Shown piece by piece: positions 15,601 through 25,667 of a stretch of DNA of 64,000 bases. A program made the translations under genes and the position numbers. Position 1 is the first letter of the stretch. Every line of letters begins with the position of its first letter. The notes under the pieces were generated by a model. The model saw only the letters and a list, made by a program, of their open reading frames with translations, searched no databases and had not been told where the DNA came from. The stretch comes from Eucalyptus grandis (lineage: Eukaryota > Streptophyta > Magnoliopsida > Myrtales > Myrtaceae): contig NC_052612.1 of the NCBI RefSeq assembly GCF_016545825.1, positions 42,391,738-42,455,737 of the forward strand, given 5' to 3'.

Positions 15601-15626
15601 CTGACGCTCACGTGAATTCTCTCCAT
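698..15626 (-). CDS. KIN7O: Kinesin-like protein KIN-7O (CENP-E-like), 32 exons, 3' end outside the window
   Basis: Plus-end-type kinesin heavy chain with an N-terminal motor and a very long coiled-coil tail. The start at 15626 gives [19 protein letters not shown], the family N-terminus. Motor motifs: P-loop GQTNSGKT, switch [11 protein letters not shown], switch II DLAGSE. Exons: 15626-15503, 15357-15268, 15047-14929, 14076-13963, 13876-13795, 13578-13511, 13407-13333, 13249-13104, 13012-12910, 11254-11174, 11003-10935, 10832-10773, 10702-10541, 9604-9548, 8222-7995, 7921-7856, 7770-7627, 7518-7414, 6765-~6676, 6565-6416, 6127-6014, 5928-5842, 5763-5560, 5476-5306, 3976-3770, 3643-3554, 3461-3321, 1894-1797, 1431-1353, 1254-1093, 976-857, 769-698. 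Phases are consistent throughout. The end of exon 19 is uncertain (weak donor). Intron 2 uses a GC donor. Most tail exons are multiples of three. The tail ([20 protein letters not shown]) matches the Arabidopsis protein as I recall it. About 1226 codons are present. Confidence 0.95.
4496..4748. mobile_element. Solo LTR in kinesin intron 24
   Basis: A 253-bp segment begins TGTTAATTTAC and ends CCTCGTGACA. It is flanked by a perfect 5-bp direct repeat GGATC (4491-4495 and 4749-4753), the signature of LTR-retrotransposon integration followed by LTR-LTR recombination. Inside are an AT-rich TATA-like stretch near 4580-4600 and a long pyrimidine tract near 4640-4720. There is no internal coding region. 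It lies between kinesin exons 24 and 25 and should be removed by splicing. Confidence 0.8.
6226..6303. repeat. Short tandem duplication inside a kinesin intron
   Basis: Two direct copies of about 35 bp, each starting TCCAG(A/G)TGCCAGGAGATC and running to the following GAGT, sit with a 43-bp period (6226-6260 and 6269-6303) in the intron between exons 20 and 21. They differ at only a few bases, so the duplication is recent. Confidence 0.8.
12563..12584. repeat. (TA)11 microsatellite in a kinesin intron
   Basis: An uninterrupted run of TA dinucleotides in the 1.65-kb intron between exons 9 and 10. Confidence 0.95.
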
Positions 15627-16635
15627 GGAACTCCGCTTCGCAGATTCGCAGCTCGATCGAGGAGGAGGAAGGCGGAGCAAGACGGTGAACAGTAGCGAAT
15701 GAGGGGGAAGGAGACTGCTGCAGTTTTTGATTTGGGGTTTTTCTTCAATTTTCCCGCCTTTTAGCATTTCCGTAAGAAATGACGAAAGGCCTGTGCCATT
15801 GGGCCCCCGGTTCGTTTTGGGCCCAATAGAAGGGATGACCAGCCTTTTCTTGCTTCAATAGGATTAACGGCAATCGAAAGAAAATATATACTCAAATTAC
15901 TAGTGAGATTACTGAAAATTAAGAGGTTGGTAATGTAATAAACGAGCTAGTCTTATTTGCTTGAGCTATCGATTCGAATAGATTATACTTGTGAAATTTA
16001 TGTGGTTCACCTCCTCAGAGCAAGACTAAGGCTGCCTAAAACATGTGTCATCTACATATTTAATTGAAAGTATTGCAAAAACAGTCTCTTTTTTTAAGTG
16101 AGCCGTGACTAGCACCAATAGGAGGCTATGTATAAAGAATACGGAAATATTTGAAGAGAAATAAGTGCTTATTTGACAGGATGTACGCAATGTTGATGGT
16201 CGGTTATTAGAGATATTTACGGCGGCTAGGAACTCCTTAAAATTAAATTTAGTGAGTAACGATGTGAATGTTCGCATATCTAAATGTGAGACAGGCATAG
16301 CCGCATAGCTGTCCCTTTAAGAATATACTCAGAGCACACGGGCATTAAGAAGAATATCCAAGATGGCGACGCTATCGTGCCCAAAGGAAGGTGGAAGAGA
16401 GTATTTTCCAGTCGCTTTCACCAAGCATCGTACCAGGTTCGGACTTAAAACACCACAACCATATTAAGCTTCTCTTTTCCTCTACATTCACAGTCTCTTA
16501 CATGACTCTGTCCGCAGAATGAAGCCGACTGGAAGTAACATGGCGTTTAGAAATTAGAACTGTACAAAAGAAAGCCACAGGAAACTGAAAAAATAAAATA
16601 AAAGCTCTGCTCCTAAGTTGCTTGACGAGAGAACT
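15627..16635. other. Kinesin promoter region and spacer
   Basis: About 1 kb between the kinesin start codon and the stop codon of the HAD hydrolase gene, both on the minus strand, so it must hold the kinesin promoter and the hydrolase 3' end. I see an E2F-type site near the kinesin ATG and an isolated AACGG core (15865-15869) of the kind found in mitosis-specific activator elements, though its flanks match poorly. No coding sequence is apparent. Confidence 0.7.
15749..15758. promoter_or_regulatory. E2F-type site upstream of the kinesin ATG
   Basis: The sequence TTTTCCCGCC matches the plant E2F consensus (TTTCCCGC core). It lies about 125 bp upstream of the kinesin start codon, in the promoter or 5' UTR. 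E2F control is usual for S/G2 cell-cycle genes, which fits a CENP-E-like kinesin. A single motif of this length can occur by chance. Confidence 0.55.
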
Positions 16636-19600
16636 TCAAACCTTCACCCCTATCCTGTGAGCAACCTGCGTAGGCAAACAAATGATACGAAGCTGTTATA
16701 CGCTCTTATACACAACCATCAATGCAAAGGAAGGCACTGTTTCAGCATTCACGAAGCAGTTCGGTAACAATGGATGTTTTTTGAGGAAGGGTAGCAATGG
16801 ATGTTAATTATTGAGGAACTGATATTGTTCTCTACACATGCCTAAAAAGCTATTTCATTGACACGGTAAAGGTGATACAAACGTTCCTTAGATTGGTAAC
16901 CTAAGTACCAAGACAAATGCTTCAAGATCCATTTTCTCAAGACATAATTGCTTCTTCTTGCTAGTCGGTAGAGAGAGAGAGAGTGGGAATCCCGGCAAGC
17001 ATATCTCATAAATGAGATAGAAGAGTTGAAGATCGTAAATTGAGAAAAGAAATCATCGAAAGGCAACACAAGAGGAGAAGATGAAAGAATCTACTACCTC
17101 CTTAAAGGAATGAACATCGATTCCCCAGAGCCAAGCATAACAGCCAGCATCTCTGGCACCCCATATGTCATTTCTACGATCGTCCCCTACATGGACTGCA
17201 TCTTCTGGGGTTACCCCCAACAACTCACATGCTTTCAGAAATATTGTTGGATTTGGTTTCTCTGCTTCAACCTGTCAAAACAGAAAGACACGGTAGTTCG
17301 ACAGGGTAAATAAGGGAAATGGAGCAGTGACTTGTCATCAACAGTGTTAGCAAACTTACTTCAGCGGAAACGGCCATAGCATCAAACCAATGATCACAAT
17401 TCAAAGCCCGCAAAACAGGTCTCAAACGAGTGTCAAAATTTGATACAACAGCCAATTTTACCCCAGCTTTTCTCAGAGCTTCAAAGACTTTCTCGGCGTT
17501 AGGATCACATAGGTGCCAAGCCTGTAGGAAAAGACCATTGTGAGAAGTCATTAGCACAAGTACCATTACAGACGTTATGCAAATCAGATAAGACAAAATA
17601 AATACCCGACCTTATCAGTCATATAGTAATTGTAAAGCTCCTCAAAGTACTGAGAATCAGAGCAGCCAGTGGAAGAACTAACAATATATTGCCAGAAGGG
17701 TCTGCCATCATTGACATATCTGCAGACAATGAACACGCAACAGTGTTACATATTTCTTTATTTTTCTGATAGGCATATATTTTAAATTAACAGCCAAATA
17801 GAAATAAATTTTTCAACGAGCAAGATGTCCGCGCACTGAACATGAACCTATAAATATGATTGTGAACATTTCATGGAGAAAGGGTTGAATCTTTACGTAT
17901 GGATTAACGATATATCAAGTATGCATCTAAAAGATATAGAAATTGAAATTCGGTGACCTATAGAAGAAAACAGAGAGCAGAAAAACTTCAAATGGGAAAA
18001 GAACCGATGCAAGATGGATGAGCAATACATCAAATCAATCTACCCGTGAAAACTCCAAAATTAGCAGGGAAAAGGAATTTTCCACCCTCCATAGGTCTCA
18101 TCCCGAAAAAGAATTCGCTCTACAATCAAGGCAATCCAAAAGCAAAATTTTTGCTCCCAAACAACTTAATCAAACAACTCTAGGGTGTGTTTGTTTCACG
18201 GAAAACGTAACGTTTTTGGAAAATGTTTTCCGGGAAACCATTTTCCAGGAAAACGGTTAGTTTTCCTTTGTTTGGTGATATGTGACTGAAAGTATTTTCT
18301 GGTGTTTGGATTGCATTTAAAAAATGATTGAAGGTGTAGAAGATGCCGACAAAGAGGAAGAGGAGGAAGCGAAGCCAACAGGAGCGCAGGAGGGGCTAGG
18401 GTTGGAGGAGGCGGCGGTGACGAAAGGGAGGGGGCGAAAGAGAATGAGAGAGGGGAGGAGGAGTTTGGGCTTATGTTTACAAGCAAAGAAAGAAAAGAGA
18501 AAACAAGAAAAGAAAAAAAAAGAAAGGAACAGATATAATAATAATAAATTCAAAATTTTTAATTATAAATTCTTTTTAATAATAATTTTTTCATTAAGCA
18601 AGGACCTTAAAACATTTTGGAAAACATTTTCCGGTTCTTTCAAAGGGAAAATCGTTTTCCTGAATTTAAGCTTTGGAAGAAAAACATTTTCCGTTGACTA
18701 GGAAAACATTTTCCGTTGACTCATTTTCCTTAATGAACCAAATGCTGGAAAATGAGGAAAAAGTTTTCCCGGAAATTGTTTTTTGCAAAACAAACACACC
18801 CTAAGTGGAGAACCCTGTCTCTGGGACAGAGGAATGTCTGACAGACCTAAGCACAACGATCTACGATTGTGAAGACCCCTTAGCAAGGATAGAAGCAGTT
18901 AATCATGACTAGTATTTTTGCATGTCCGCATGATTTAAAGGTCAATACAACCTCTGAGAGGTGGAAATGTCCTTGGGGTCAAGATGATGTCCTAAAGGAC
19001 CTTTGCAGTCAACTCACAAATTGATGCCTTCAAGAGCCATAATGAAAACAAAGTTCGGCAAAAAGATAAAGTCAGAAATTTCCAATCGAGTCAGAAATTT
19101 CCAAATTAAGTGCCGTCACAGTGTAAACTACTTCTTCAAGAAGCCCCCAAAAAGGGTAAAATTGCAACCCCATAGTAGAATTACGAAAGAACAAGATTCT
19201 GAATCTAGTTCTCAATGATATCATATTGGAGCTCAAAAACAGGGGAATCGAAAAAGAATTTCAGACAACCGGCCTTTGCGTAAAGCAATCTATCTTTTGT
19301 TAAAGCAAAAACCACCGAACTGCAATAAATGACTCTGGAATGCCAAATACCGACGTACCTCAGACGAGATCTACCCCAAGGCTGCTCGTAAGCCTTTCTA
19401 TATCTATTCAGTATCTCATCCTCCGAGTACTCCACCCCGTACTTCTCCCCTATCTGCCTATATATCTGCACCACAACATCGCCGACTCCATTAGCAAACG
19501 GCAGCAGCACAGGCAAAAAGCCTACAAGTCTCGCCCAGAAACTCTCGATCCAATGCAGCGACGAGAGAGCGAGAGAGCTGACCTGAGCCATAGGCTGAGA

Positions 19601-19909
19601 AGGAACGACGAGCGTGCCGACCGCATCCACCAGAAGAGCCCGGTGAGTGATCCCGCCGTACAGGGACCTCCGGTAGTCCTCGTACTCCTTCACTCCGAAG
19701 ATCTCCATCCCCAGGCCCCTGGAGCCGACCATCTCCGGCTCGCTGGGCGCGACCGCGGCGGCGGCGGCCAAGCTGGAGGAGCTCCGCGCCGGCTCCGACC
19801 GAGGCGCGCGACCATGCCCGCGCCTCGGGAACGGCGGCCGAGATTCGCCGCCGGCGGCGAGGGCGCGGAGGAGCCTGGGGAGCGTCGTCCTCGTGGGGAT
19901 CACCGCCAT
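16636..19909 (-). CDS. HAD-superfamily hydrolase-like protein (HDHD3-like), six exons
   Basis: Exons 19909-19583, 19465-19359, 17719-17611, 17521-17360, 17271-17098 and 16665-16636 give a 302-residue protein with consistent phases. The chosen start opens MAVIPTRTTLPRLLRAL; an in-frame ATG 33 bp upstream adds residues with no family support. The first ~65 residues are Arg/Ser/Ala-rich with few acids, like a plastid or mitochondrial transit peptide. HAD motifs: I, LLVDAVGTLV; II, VVSNFD; III, the Lys in EAEKPNPTIF; IV, VGDDRRNDIWGA. The second acidic residue of motif I (usually D-x-D) is Val, so classical phosphatase activity is doubtful. The protein ends RIGVKV, as in the plant orthologue I remember (At2g41250). 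Intron 2 is 1.6 kb and contains a MITE. Confidence 0.93.
18183..18801. mobile_element. MITE with 14-bp terminal inverted repeats in HAD intron 2
   Basis: A 619-bp element begins GGGTGTGTTTGTTT and ends with the exact reverse complement. TA lies immediately outside both ends, consistent with a TA-containing target duplication of PIF/Harbinger (Tourist-like) or Tc1-type elements. The interior carries many AAAACATTTTCC motifs, including a local direct duplication near 18680-18720, and a purine-rich Glu/Arg-coding stretch that I regard as non-coding. No transposase is present, so it is non-autonomous. Confidence 0.8.
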
Positions 19910-21621
19910 TGCGCGAGCTTCATCTGAGTGAGGCGCGATCAAAGCGGCGGGCGACTCTGGTTTTCAGCGAGTGCTCTCAGGTGCGCTCTTTCCGCGCGCG
20001 CGAGAGGGAGCGAGTGAGAGTCTCAGGAGAGGGAGTGGCCAGCGAAGGAGGAAGGGACCTGAAATCGAGGGAGAGGGGACGTCTTAAGGGGAAATACCCC
20101 CCGGAGGATGACGAAATTACGGTTTTGCCCGCGTGGATGAGGACAATTTCTTTTCATTTTTTACGATGATTATGGAGTGTCGGCATTTGGATAGTTATGG
20201 GGGCCAATTTACAAAGGAGCCCTCCGACTTTTGAACGAAATGTAGAATTCATTTATTTCGTTAAAAATAAATCATTTATAAAATAATGATAATTTATATT
20301 ACTTTAGATAATTAATCGATGAAAAATAGTTTTATTATTGTTTAAATATTTTCATGAGAGATGAAAATATTTTTCGTTCATTTATTTTTATAAACAATAT
20401 AAAAGATTATTCTCAAGAAAATATTTTTAGAATTATTTATTTTTCATAAAGCAAATAAAATTTTAATTAGATAGCTCACACTGGATCATATACGTATGTT
20501 GAAGACACTTTTAAAACATACTAAATCAAAATACATATCATATTTCAACCCATGTCATAAGAGAAGTCCTCCACATTAAAGATTCTAATTTTTTTACATT
20601 TAATTATTTAATAAGCGTCCTGATGTTATCTTTTTTTATTAATGAATTTTATAAAAAGAGAAAAAAATCAAGTATTTTTTCCCATGGTAGTAATAATCCA
20701 CATAAGTCCCGCGTGACTCATCTCCACAAAGTGGCTCTTGTTATAAAATGATTATGCCGTCGGATTTTCGTCGAATAGCTCCGAAGCACCATAGAGAAAA
20801 AAACATCCCCAGATAATATAAAAAATAAAATGGGTACGACTATCCGTTGACGTGTCACGTCACGAAAATCGACTAATAAGAGAGAAAAGGTCTCTCTCTC
20901 TCTGCGCTCCCCTCCCTCCGAGAGAGGCCAAGGGCAATACGGGGAATGCGGCGGAGTCCGTGACGTGGAGGATCGCGAGGTGGTGACCATCCGAGTCAGC
21001 CAACTTCTCCGGATCGATTTTCCAAATGAAAGATGAATTTCAGGCTCCCTGGCCGGACCTAATTCATTCATTACACGTCTCACATCTAACGTCTTTGATA
21101 TTTATATACATATGTATATAGAGAGGTCGTTTCATTTCTATAAAGTAGCTAAATGCTCGTCTCAACGGCAAGCGGTGCAAGACGCGTGAGGGAAAACATT
21201 ACGTGGATTGTGTATGCAATATGACAAGTCGATACCGAGGATTGCACAAAAACATACTACCTAATTCCTGAATTATAATTTCCTTTGAATTTTGGCACTC
21301 TGGCTCCATTGTCGAACTTCGGAAAAATTATAGATTACCCATCTGAATTTCTGTTTTTGCAATAGTGGTTTCCTTTTGTATAACCATCGAGTGATACCTT
21401 AAAATTAATTAACTTGTATCTTTCTTTAAACAGGATTTCAGAACTTCATCGACCATGCATCTTTCTTAACCCTTGTTTTTTTAACTTTGTTAATCATGTA
21501 ATAGACGCTTAAAAAAATAAATGAAACCATTTTGGAGTAACTTTCATCGGTGATACGGACCCAAAAAAATAAATTTAACAATTGACATGAAAATCAAAAC
21601 TCGAGGAGATGTAATTTTACA
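19910..21621. other. HAD gene promoter and AT-rich spacer
   Basis: The first ~200 bp upstream of the HAD start are GC-rich and purine-rich, as in a promoter or 5' UTR. From 20,240 to 20,700 the sequence is very AT-rich with short palindromic stretches. I see no gene, no clear repeat boundary and no conserved motif in the remainder. Confidence 0.6.
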
Positions 21622-24600
21622 AAAGTTTGGAAGCTAATGTGCAAGTAGTATCAAAGTTGATAACTGAAGAAGATAATAGCCAAAGTTCCAGGGGCTTTGG
21701 GCAACGCTCGATCGCTCACAATAATGTACTTGGTGAAAGTAGGGCCCCACGATGTGCGTGGCCATTCCTTCCGCCCCATGCTTTAATCAACAGGTTTTGC
21801 AGTAAAATGAGTCAGACGCCTCCATCGCCTTCGGACGACTTTCGACCCATCGTGGGAAAATGACGTTGCAAAACATGAACATTTCTTTCTTTATCATTTC
21901 GCAAATCCAAGAGTCTCCTATGTCGAATTATTTAATAATAGGAAAAAGGCTAAGCTATTTTTATATCTTCTGCTCGATTCCAAAATATAGTGGGTGGAGA
22001 CGGCTAGGGCGGCTTTCGTCGTGAACGGAGTCAGCCGATAGAAAGAGCCAAATGGCGATTACTCGGATTCTTTTGGGTTATATCGACGCAATACAGACAT
22101 GTAATTCTCGAATTACATGGTTGTAGCTTACCTCGGAGCGACCATGCGCGCCGGTGTGACGTGAACGCGAATGTGACGACATTTTGGTTGGTTGAAATAG
22201 GTCAGATGAGAGAGTGACTTTTGCCTTCTTCTTTTCTTTAAGACTCTTTCCTCAAATAAGAGAGAGTGTTTGGTTACGTTACATATAAATTCTTGGATTG
22301 TTCTGCTTGACTTACGTACACCCGCCGAGCTTTTAAATCCAAATGAATGTGTTTGAAAAAAGTATTTAAATAGGTAAGTTTTTTAATGATTATGAGCATG
22401 GATAACACACTCAAACCTACATTCAAATTACACAAATGCGTGATAAATCTATATTTCTAATCACACCGTTGATTTTGCATTTATTGTAGGGGTCTAGTCA
22501 GTGCTCACCGTCCTGTGTGGCACGACCGATATTTATGTAACTAATTCTTAATTTTGTCTATTTTTTGTTTCTTCTTTTATTTTATTTTTCCTTTTTGTTT
22601 GTCTAACTCTCGGCTAACAACCCTCGCCTGGTTTGAACAAAGACCCCAACCCTCTCTTGTTGGCCGATGAGGGCATCGTAGCCCTCACCTCGATTTAGGC
22701 AAGTGCCAATGCCCTCCTGGCCAACAACCTTGCTGGCCTAGAGCCAAAAAAAAAAAGTAAAGAAAAGAAGAAAAAAATTCAAGAAATTGACTGATGTGCT
22801 ATGTAGGACGATTGAGATTAGTTAAATTGCTATATTAGCAATTTGTAATCATAATTGATCGAAATGACTAAATTAATAAATTGTTAAAAGGTCTAAAACT
22901 AAATTGACATAAAAAAAAAATTGTCAGTAATTGGCACAATTGAAAGGCTTAGAATTAAATGAGCATGAGTGCAATACTTTTATGGTTAATTGGCCAAATT
23001 GAAAGTTTATAAATGAATTGGCACTAACTGATAAATTTGAAACTTTTTTGGTAATCCCCAGGTAAGTATCAAATTGTAATTTGCCATGCGCTACTTTCAT
23101 TCCTTTCTCTCGCCACAACTTTATCCGTTAAAAACGGTAGATCGACTAAAAATTGATCACGCGTGGGAGACTCACGTTTGCCTACTCCAACTTTCCATTT
23201 CAACTTTCAAATTTTTTTTCTTAAAAACTTTTTCTGTGTATTTTTCACAATATAAGCTCCTATTAAAAAATATATATATGAATTTTCACGCACTAGATGT
23301 TCATTAACTCGAAAGACTACAATGACAACACATTGCATGATACTACAACTTGACCTCAACACAAAATTATCATATTCGAGTTTACATCAATCACATTTGC
23401 TGAAAACACAAATATCCACACTTTTCTGTATAAAATCTTCTTCATTGTGCATGCCTTCTCAATTTCTTGATGCGTCGTTCGTCGATCCTACGCCAATTTG
23501 GCCACGCCTGTCGAGTTATTTACGTAATTTCCAATTTACAGTAAGATATCGGCAATATTTTTCTCGAAATTAGTGAAGTTCATCACGTAATTATCGATTC
23601 AAACGAGTGACTCCTTAGGAAAAAAAATTAAAAAGGGCCGGGAGTATGGGTGGCCCAGTGTTTGTTGGGGGGTTGTGGTCGGGAGCCCCGAAAAGGAGAC
23701 GCTGGGGGGATCTTGTGGAAGAGAGAGGGCCTGCCTCTCTTATAAGCCGGGGATCATATCGGAATCGGCGTTTCGATCGTGAGACACGGTGCAATCAACA
23801 AAACCGCGGGGCCCGTCGTCCTCCGACATGGGGATAATCCTTTCTTGGACTGGACCGATGGCCACGTCTCCATCAGCGAGTTGAATGGTTCCTAAATCAC
23901 CTGGTTTCAGGCACTCCCAATAATTGGAGCCCCGGAAATCCGAAGGCAGACGTGTCCTTGAATGGATTGGCGCGCGCAAGCAATTACGGAATGGATTGAG
24001 AGCTTCGATAATTTGTCGCATCGGTTTCGAAAGGATCAAATCTCAGGAGCCACGGGAACTCTATCAAACTCACGAAACACATTTCATCCTCCATTCCATT
24101 AGGTTTCATATACGAGTCCCTCCGACTAGGTTATTGCTCGTGTCTCATTCAATTCATAAAGTTAACAAGGTTATTCAAGTCATTAAACCGAATTTTTACG
24201 ATATTTTTTTTTTTGCCCAAAGCGTGCTTCCATGACGTGAAAAAATTTCTTCATTTAAACTGCTAAGGGAAAAACTAAAAGTTTTGCGACTGATCGATAT
24301 GAACCATTTTGCTGTCGCCTTTTTTTATTTCTTTTTTTGTTTCGACCTCTCAAACCAAAAGGAAGGGGACCAATTTTGGATGGGGGCCTAGTGTCTGGTT
24401 CATATCCTTCTTTTCCATGGAATCTCCCCTTTCCGTGATGCGATAATGGGCACTGATCAAAAGGACCACGCTCGGTCCTAACGTATGAATTAGTGCTTCT
24501 GAAGTCGGACGCTGGTCCTCCCTTTGCATCGTCTGTAGTGCTGCTTACTAGTTGGAGTTTTCTTAGTTTACAAGTTACAGCGACTGCTCCTCCGATGAGG

Positions 24601-24705
24601 GCCTGGCCATCCTGCGGTCCGAGGACCAATATTTTCTGTCGCACTCATTGCCATCTTGAATTCCTTAATATTCGCAATCATTACATGAAATGTTGTAACG
24701 CGTAA
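21622..24705. repeat. Segmental duplication, copy 1 (non-coding)
   Basis: This block aligns in the same orientation with 25,668-28,410, with many small indels. Shared anchors include AGGAAGGGGACCAATTTT (24,360 and 28,072), AATTACATGGTTGTAG (22,110 and 26,180) and GAGTCAGACGCCTCC (21,808 and 25,855). Both copies include stretches of the common plant repeat type in which GCCCTC and GGCCGATGAG motifs recur. No reading frame is conserved between copies, so I treat it as non-coding or as a dead non-autonomous element. Confidence 0.75.
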
Positions 24706-25667
24706 TTAAAAATGGACACTTGGAACATGCTTTTATATAAGAAACACGACGGAAAACTCTCTTGAATTCAATTAAGATTAATATTTCAAATGTGCCGTCT
24801 CAATAAAAAAAATCGAGTACAATTATCTGGAAAACATGTCTACTTCTATTATGGGAGAAGAAACGATATACAACAACCGCTCACTTCATCCATTTTCGAA
24901 CTTTTCCCTGTGCAAGAGTAACACAATGGGTGTGCCTTAGCACCGGTTTGTATTTTAAACAACCTAGCAAGTAGACATATAAACTAGGAAACTTGTTGAT
25001 TCTCAATCTAATTGAATAAAGACTTAACCAGCATAATAATCTTTGGATTATTATGAGAAAAACTTCTTGCAAGTCAATCTCTTTCAGTCCCGGCCATGAA
25101 GAACCATCTTCTTTTAGTGGTTCAAGACAAAACTATCACTTTTAGGAACGTTGAAGATAATTTTCTGAACATAATGTTGTAGCAAAGTTGGGGCATTGAC
25201 CTGATTATCTTCTCTGGTGACCCGTAGCCTACCCCATGCCTATCTTGCGACTCCCTAGGGGCCCTTCTGCCTACTTGCAGCCGTGGGCTTCCCTCCTCCT
25301 TGGTAGGGTTTTTTGGTGCTTTTAGCCGGTTGTCCTTGCCGTGCTTGCCTTTTGCTGTTTAGTCATTGCCGCGGTTTGGTGGCTTTTGCATCACGGCATC
25401 TGTCCACTCGTTATGATTTAGTTATTTGAAGTGTATGTTTTTGTGCCGTGATCTTGTGTACAAATGGTACTTCCTCATTATATTTATTACCTTTCACCAA
25501 AAAACAAAAAAAAAACTTCTCGTGAGTTATATAAATTTTTAATAGAGTGAATTTCATAATAATTTATAATAATTTATTATTTCATATCTTTTAGTCCAAA
25601 ATATATTACTACTCTAGCTAAAAGTTAAAAGATTATCATCCAATCATTTCTCGTGAGATAATTACCA
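24706..25667. other. Spacer between the two segmental copies
   Basis: AT-rich sequence without a supported gene. Its distinctive part is the region ending in an A-rich tract near 25,520, listed separately as a possible LINE tail. Confidence 0.6.
25190..25520 (+). mobile_element. Possible 5'-truncated LINE 3' end
   Basis: A GT/TTTG-rich stretch with the composition of plant L1 3' UTRs ends in TTTCACCAAAAAACAAAAAA at about 25,515. It contains no coding sequence and I could not identify a target duplication, so this rests on composition and the A-tail only. Confidence 0.3.

Noticed and set aside
18324..18701. 125-codon open frame, Glu/Arg/Lys-rich, plus strand
   Set aside because: Lies wholly within the MITE, low complexity, no domain and no conservation expected.
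19340..19927. 195-codon plus-strand open frame
   Set aside because: Antisense to GC-rich exons 1 and 2 of the HAD gene; composition artefact.
24255..24644. 129-codon minus-strand frame in segmental copy 1
   Set aside because: The duplicate at about 28.0-28.4 kb does not keep the frame, so it is unlikely to be coding.
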